From Gemmatimonadales bacterium (GTDB taxonomy: Bacteria > Gemmatimonadota > Gemmatimonadetes > Palauibacterales > Palauibacteraceae), in contig VXQX01000087.1 in NCBI GenBank assembly GCA_009838765.1, positions 1 through 64,000 of the forward strand: a DNA stretch of 64,000 nucleotides. Direction: 5' to 3'. Position numbers and translations under genes: made by a program. How positions within the stretch are numbered: the first letter of the stretch is position 1; each line of letters starts with the position of its first letter. The notes below the pieces were generated by a model. That model had not been told where the DNA came from and ran no database searches. It saw only the letters and a list, made by a program, of their open reading frames with translations. Positions 60,117 to 64,000 of this stretch are shown here, one piece after another.

Positions 60117-60572
60117 TCAGGCGGTGTCGGTCCCTGTGCCGGGGAGGGGGACGCCGAATACACGCCCTTCGATGCGGGCGACCCGATCGGCCATCGCCAC
60201 TCGCGTTTCGACCAGTTCGTCACGAACCGCATCAACGCGGTCACCGAGACGGTTCTCCACGCGGCGGAGTTCGGCGCGGACGGCTTCGACACGGCCATCC
60301 AGGCGCTGTTCCATTTCACCGATCTCCTTGCGGAGTCCGGCGATTTGCGTGTCGAGCCTGGCCCGCCCTCGGACGCCCTCTTCGCGCACACCTGCGATTT
60401 CGCCCTTTAGTTCCGTCTGCAGCGCGCCGATGTCGCCTTTGAGCTCCGTCCGCAGTGTGCCGATGTCGCCCTTGAGTTCCGTCCGCAGGTTGCGCAGAAA
60501 GCGGGCGGCCCCGAAGGCCACGGTGATCAGTGATGCGAGGAGGACGATGTCGGCAATCAAATCGGTTCCCAT
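60117..60572 (-). CDS. Membrane-anchored coiled-coil protein, copy A
   Basis: A 151-residue protein: an N-terminal membrane helix (residues 4-25, MGTDLIADIVLLASLITVAFG) and then a continuous charged coiled coil. Three 11-residue repeats (LRTELKGDIGT type) lie at about 29-61. The C-terminal block (DAVRDELVETRVAMADRVARIEGRVFG) is shared almost residue for residue with the neighbour gene at 60750-61010. It resembles small DUF1640-like or tropomyosin-like membrane coiled coils, with no assigned function. Confidence 0.7.
   Translation of the reverse strand: MGTDLIADIVLLASLITVAFGAARFLRNLRTELKGDIGTLRTELKGDIGALQTELKGEIAGVREEGVRGRARLDTQIAGLRKEIGEMEQRLDGRVEAVRAELRRVENRLGDRVDAVRDELVETRVAMADRVARIEGRVFGVPLPGTGTDTA
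60398..60496 (-). repeat. 33-bp coding tandem repeat in coiled-coil copy A
   Basis: Three 33-bp units encoding 11-residue heptad-compatible repeats (LRTELKGDIGT, LRTELKGDIGA, LQTELKGEIAG). Copy B lacks them, so they expanded after the duplication or were lost from B. Confidence 0.85.
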
Positions 60573-60749
60573 GGTGCTACACAGACTCCCGTGAAGGCTC
60601 GCGCACGAGTGAGGGCCACGGCCCCCGTTTGTCGATCCACGCCGAACCTCCGGTCGCCGGTCAACGTGCCATCATCCCGTGAGCGCATCAACCTGCGGAC
60701 ACGAGCCCTGATGGCGTGGTGTTCCGCTCGAACCAGCGGCGTTGACGGG

Positions 60750-61010
60750 TCAGCCGGAATCGGTCCTGGAGTCAGGCCGGTGGATGCCGAACACGTGGCC
60801 TTCGACGCGGGCGACCCGGTCGGACGTGGCCACGCGCGTCTCCACGAGTTCGGCGCGGACGGCGTCGATGCGGTTACCCAGGCGCTCGTCCGTCCCGTGG
60901 ATTTCGGCGCGCAACTCCTTCCGCTGGTTGCGCGACAGGCCGCAGAAGATGACGCAAATGCCGATCAACGTTGCCGCCAGGACGAGGTCGGCGATCAAAT
61001 CCGTTCCCAT
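60750..61010 (-). CDS. Membrane-anchored coiled-coil protein, copy B
   Basis: An 86-residue paralogue of the gene at 60117-60572: the same MGTDLIADLVL membrane helix, a short linker (RNQRKELRAEIHGTDERLGNR) and the same DAVRAELVETRVATSDRVARVEGHVFG end. It lacks the 11-residue repeats and part of the coiled coil. The two could form hetero-oligomers. Upstream DNA is shared with copy A, which suggests the same regulation. Confidence 0.7.
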   Translation of the reverse strand: MGTDLIADLVLAATLIGICVIFCGLSRNQRKELRAEIHGTDERLGNRIDAVRAELVETRVATSDRVARVEGHVFGIHRPDSRTDSG

Positions 61011-61151
61011 GGTGTCGCTGAGACTCCCGTGAAGGTTCGCGAGCGAGCGGGCTCCCGCCCCGATGCTCGACCCGTCCCGAACCTACGGTCCCCCGTCAAC
61101 GCGTCATCAACCCAGCGTCGTGCGGCCAAACTCGCGTCCTCGTCTGGATGC

Positions 61152-61208
61152 TTGACAAATCCTCCATGGCTAAAACACTTTAGTCATAAGCATAAAAGGG
61201 TTAAGTCG
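61152..61208 (+). promoter_or_regulatory. AT-rich promoter region of the HTH-DUF4007 operon
   Basis: TTGACA at 61152-61157 is a consensus -35. The following stretch to 61205 is AT-rich for this genome (TAAAACACTTTAGTCATAAG and CATAAAAGGGTTAA). No hexamer at exactly 17 bp matches a -10 well; CATAAG at 61185 is the best but is far. An AT-rich start to an operon of different character fits acquired DNA. Confidence 0.4.
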
Positions 61209-61529
61209 ATGGCTCCGGTAACGACAGTTGCGCTGAGAGCGCTGGAACAACTTGGAGGTCCGCGAATCGTGTTGGCCGCCATACCTGGCGGCCTCAAGGC
61301 GCTGGCCGGCTCCGCCGGAGTGTCGCCGAGCCGGGTCAGCCAAGTGTTGCGGAAGGATCCGTTACCCGTTGAGTGGGCTGAACTTGCTGCGCAGTTGATC
61401 GAGTGCAGTACGGTGGAAGTGTACCAGCAGCTTGGGCAGAAACCGCCGGTTTCGCCCTTGGGACCACTTTTTGACGTCCCCCCCGGAGACGAAGGCTCGG
61501 CGGAGGTGGACGAGGAGGCCAGCGCATGA
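61209..61529 (+). CDS. Small HTH DNA-binding protein, likely operon regulator
   Basis: A 106-residue protein. Residues about 25-50 contain a helix-turn-helix of Cro/XRE type (GLKALAGSAGVSPSRVSQVLRK), followed by a helix (EWAELAAQLIECSTVEVYQQLG) and a Pro/Gly/Glu-rich tail. The ATG at 61209 is the first in frame after the AT-rich leader. Its stop overlaps the DUF4007 gene (ATGA). It probably controls the operon; a role in recognising modified or foreign DNA is also conceivable. It is unlike the longer TetR and PadR regulators of the window. Confidence 0.7.
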   Translation: MAPVTTVALRALEQLGGPRIVLAAIPGGLKALAGSAGVSPSRVSQVLRKDPLPVEWAELAAQLIECSTVEVYQQLGQKPPVSPLGPLFDVPPGDEGSAEVDEEASA

Positions 61530-62437
61530 GTCCGCGATATCGCTTCAGCGGACATGAGACGTTCCCGTTCCGGTATCCGTGGCCGCTCAAGGGCGTCCGC
61601 GGACTCCTGCGCGATCCGGGCTTGTTCTTCCGCGAGGACTCAATCGTGACGCTCGGCGTGGGGAAGAACATGGTGGCCTCAATCCGGTTTTGGCTTGAGG
61701 CGCTCGGACTCGCCGTGATCGATGGGCGGGCCCGCTTGGGATATCCGACGGAACTCGGGCGCAAGCTCCTCCGGGAAGGGGGCTGGGATCCCTACCTCGA
61801 AGATCCCGCCACCCTCTGGCTGCTCCACTGGCAGTTGGTGGAGTCGCCTGAGATCGCCTCGACTTGGTCGCTCGTGTTCAGCAATTGGATCCGGTCGGGA
61901 TTCACGAGGGCCGAACTGCTCGACTGGCTTGAGGAGGTAGCGCAGGAAGCGGGTAACCAGCGCACGTCGCGGAACTCCCTCAAGCGTGATGTCGAGGTCT
62001 TCGTCCGTACATACGTGCGGGGGCGCCCAGAGCGTCGACGTTCGATCGAAGACACGTTTGACTGCCCGCTCGTGGAGCTTGGGCTCATCCGGACAGCGAG
62101 CCGCGATTTGTACTGGCTCGGCCGCGACACCCGATCGACCCTCCCGGTCGAAGTGTTCGCCTATGCGTTGGCCAGCTACTGGAAGGCCCACGCCGACGAA
62201 CAGCAGACGTTGACCTTCGAACGGCTTCTCTACGGACGGGGAAGTCCCGGGGCAGCGTTTAAGCTCTCCGAGGCGGGCCTCGCGGCGCTCGTCGAGTCGC
62301 TTCCTGATTGGTCGGGCTTCGACTACGACGAAACGGGCGGCCTTCGCCTCGTCATTCGACGCGAGCGGGGAAGCCTGGATCCGATCGGGCTGCTCGAGAT
62401 GTACTACACGCAGAACGCGGATGAGGCGGCGGCGTGA
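61526..62437 (+). CDS. DUF4007-family protein
   Basis: A 303-residue soluble protein. The N-terminus has the family signature RFSGHETFPFRYPWPLKG, followed by the GKNMVASIRFWLEALGL block; the middle and C-terminal parts are winged-helix-like and helical. From memory, DUF4007 genes often sit beside large P-loop ATPases, and sometimes PAPS-reductase-like genes, in phage-defence islands; I cannot verify that here. It overlaps both neighbours (ATGA, GTGA). Molecular function is unknown. Confidence 0.75.
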   Translation: MSPRYRFSGHETFPFRYPWPLKGVRGLLRDPGLFFREDSIVTLGVGKNMVASIRFWLEALGLAVIDGRARLGYPTELGRKLLREGGWDPYLEDPATLWLLHWQLVESPEIASTWSLVFSNWIRSGFTRAELLDWLEEVAQEAGNQRTSRNSLKRDVEVFVRTYVRGRPERRRSIEDTFDCPLVELGLIRTASRDLYWLGRDTRSTLPVEVFAYALASYWKAHADEQQTLTFERLLYGRGSPGAAFKLSEAGLAALVESLPDWSGFDYDETGGLRLVIRRERGSLDPIGLLEMYYTQNADEAAA

Positions 62438-64000
62438 GCGGCGTGCGGCTTTCCGATGTCGTCTCCGTTCGAGGGCGCTTCCACCGCTCCGTTAATCTTC
62501 CGGGGGACTGGCGGGGCGACACGGATCTCTCGGACTACGTCGCAACGCCCACGATTCGCGATCTCGCAGGCCGAATCGTCGCCGAACTCGAAGATCCCCG
62601 CGGCACGCGCAGTTGGTCCATCACAGGGCCTTACGGGACCGGGAAATCGGCGTTCGCACTCTTCCTCGCGGATCTTCTCGCGGCGGAGTTCCCGAGTCAT
62701 CACGCCGCGGAAGAGATCATCGAGTCCGTCGCCGTTCCGGTCGAACGCTTCGTACCTGTGCTGTTGGTGGCCGAACGGAAGCCGCTGGGTGCAGCGCTCA
62801 GGCGTGCCCTCGCCGAGGCGTTGGACGAAGTGTCTCCCGCACTTGCCCAACAGGTCCGGTCGTCACGGGCGAGCTCCGGTGCGGCACTCGGACGACTCTT
62901 CGTGGAGGTCGCCGAATCAGTGCGAGAGGCTGGCCGCGGCGGTCTTCTCCTTGTCGTAGATGAACTCGGAAAATTCCTGGAGTTCGCGGCCGTCGATCCC
63001 GATGGTGGGGATGTCTTCGTCCTACAACAGATCGCCGAAGCCTGCGAGCGATCCGAGACGCCGATCATCTTCGTTACGATTCTCCACAGCGGTTTCGCCG
63101 ATTACTTGCGGGTCGGGGACGAGTTAAGGCGCTCGGAGTGGCAGAAGATCCAAGGCCGGTTCAGCGACGTGCCATTCCACCTTCCGGCCGAACAGATGGT
63201 GGCCCTCGTTGCGCACGCCCTCACGAAGAACGCGCCGCCGGCGCTCGCCCGGGCTTGGAATCACGAGATCGAGAGCACGTTGGAGAGCAAGGCACTGGCC
63301 GATGCGACCCGTCGTGTGCCACCCGAGCTGCTGCACGAGTGTGCGCCGCTTCATCCCGTAACGACGCTGCTCCTGTGGCCGCTGTTCCGGTCGAAGGTAG
63401 CGCAGAACGAGCGCTCGCTGTTTGCTTTCCTCGCCGCCGCCGAGCCCTTCGGGCTGCAACATTTTCTCGGCGGTTCGTCGTGGGATGGCGGCGACCCGCC
63501 GTTCCTTCGCCCGTCCCAACTGCACGACTACATCCCACAGGCGCTCGGTCTAGCCGCGTTCGCCGGGGATCATGGCCGGTCTTGGTCGCTCATCGACGAT
63601 GCACTCGTCAAGATTCCCGGCGACGCACCCGCGCAATGCCAGGACGTGCTCAAGACCGTGGGCCTCCTCAGCATGTACGGAGCCGGGGTCGGGCTGAGTG
63701 CCTCGAAGGAGACGGTAGATCTGGCCATTGGGTGCGATAGCACGGATGCGCTCGCGGTCCTTGAGGATCGATCGATCATCGTCTACCGCAAGCACCTAGG
63801 TGGATACGGCCTTTGGGACGGCTCGGACGTCGATCTCGATGCCGCATTCGCCGCAGCCCGGGAACACGTGGATTCCGGCGACATCGTCGAACGTCTCAGG
63901 CGATCATTGACGTTGCAGCCGGTGGTCGCGAGGCGACACTACGCGGAGACGGGCACGCTGCGCTTCCTCGACGTGACCGTCGCGTCCGCGAATGCTCGGG
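62434..64000 (+). CDS. P-loop ATPase of the DUF4007 operon, 3' end outside window
   Basis: At least 522 codons starting at GTG 62434 and open to the right edge. Walker A is GPYGTGKS (residues 65-72) and Walker B is LLLVVDELGK (D176, E177), followed by IIFVTILHSGF as a sensor strand. The spacing is that of large STAND/AAA-like ATPases found in restriction and defence operons. The gene overlaps the DUF4007 stop. Further genes of the system (helicase, nuclease or modification enzymes) would be expected beyond the window but cannot be seen. Confidence 0.75.
   Translation, partial: MSGVRLSDVVSVRGRFHRSVNLPGDWRGDTDLSDYVATPTIRDLAGRIVAELEDPRGTRSWSITGPYGTGKSAFALFLADLLAAEFPSHHAAEEIIESVAVPVERFVPVLLVAERKPLGAALRRALAEALDEVSPALAQQVRSSRASSGAALGRLFVEVAESVREAGRGGLLLVVDELGKFLEFAAVDPDGGDVFVLQQIAEACERSETPIIFVTILHSGFADYLRVGDELRRSEWQKIQGRFSDVPFHLPAEQMVALVAHALTKNAPPALARAWNHEIESTLESKALADATRRVPPELLHECAPLHPVTTLLLWPLFRSKVAQNERSLFAFLAAAEPFGLQHFLGGSSWDGGDPPFLRPSQLHDYIPQALGLAAFAGDHGRSWSLIDDALVKIPGDAPAQCQDVLKTVGLLSMYGAGVGLSASKETVDLAIGCDSTDALAVLEDRSIIVYRKHLGGYGLWDGSDVDLDAAFAAAREHVDSGDIVERLRRSLTLQPVVARRHYAETGTLRFLDVTVASANAR

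Larger units (their letters stand above)
60150..61115. repeat. Tandem duplication containing both coiled-coil genes
   Basis: Copy A (about 60150-60690) and copy B (about 60783-61115) match in both gene ends and in the DNA upstream of the starts (AAATC-GTTCCCATGGTG, GACTCCCGTGAAGG, then CGAACCT-CGGTC and GTCAACG). Copy A carries about 195 extra bases in its coding region. The shared upstream block suggests both copies kept the same promoter. Confidence 0.75.

Overview
The window is GC-rich, densely packed chromosomal DNA with many 1-11 bp gene overlaps. Several features point, as inference, to an uncultured marine or host-associated Gemmatimonadota-like bacterium: the PadR plus permease-prefix membrane gene pair, propeller lipoproteins, a very large sortilin/BNR-type secreted protein and several Gemmatimonadota-style conserved hypotheticals. 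No rRNA, tRNA, CRISPR array or insertion sequence was seen. Short in-frame tandem repeats recur in many genes.

Region 1 (1-8.3 kb): a truncated zinc-ribbon membrane gene; a PadR regulator whose promoter is covered by a perfect 11+1+11 palindrome; two small membrane genes; a lipoprotein fusing a beta-propeller to a SUMF1-like domain; and a coxS-coxL-coxM operon of the form II CO-dehydrogenase/xanthine-dehydrogenase type. A minus-strand gamma-glutamyltransferase gene (8.4-10.1 kb) follows.

Region 2 (10.3-33.4 kb) is the most interesting part. It is a same-strand, mostly translationally coupled run: TetR regulator, outer-membrane factor, membrane-fusion protein and RND pump; then CysD and CysNC, which make APS and PAPS; an NCS2-fold permease with an odd C-terminal domain; a small helical protein; a B12-dependent radical SAM enzyme; a single-module reducing polyketide synthase (KS-AT-DH-relic MT-ER-KR-ACP); and a thioester reductase fused to a PAPS-type sulfotransferase. 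Read together, this is a candidate self-contained cluster for making, reductively releasing, sulfating and exporting a polyketide lipid. I do not recognise it as a described system.

Region 3 (33.5-45 kb): an aldehyde dehydrogenase and an MhpD-like hydratase; a complex iron-sulfur molybdoenzyme operon (fused ferredoxin-NrfD, catalytic subunit, TorD-like chaperone) running into AI-2E and AtoE-type transporters and SixA.

Region 4 (44.9-56.6 kb): a two-gene AAA ATPase/PD-(D/E)XK nuclease module, probably defensive, whose second gene lies in frame after the first gene's TGA; an SRPBCC, ANK/MATE-like, Vgb-like and CxxCH secreted-protein operon; a second B12 radical SAM protein; a PlsC acyltransferase; a relic of an ABC ATPase; and a VapBC toxin-antitoxin pair.

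Region 5 (56.6-64 kb): the BNR-repeat protein, a tandemly duplicated coiled-coil membrane gene, and the start of an HTH-DUF4007-ATPase operon that resembles the edge of a defence island and leaves the window. At least two genes (cysD and plsC) appear to start at CTG.
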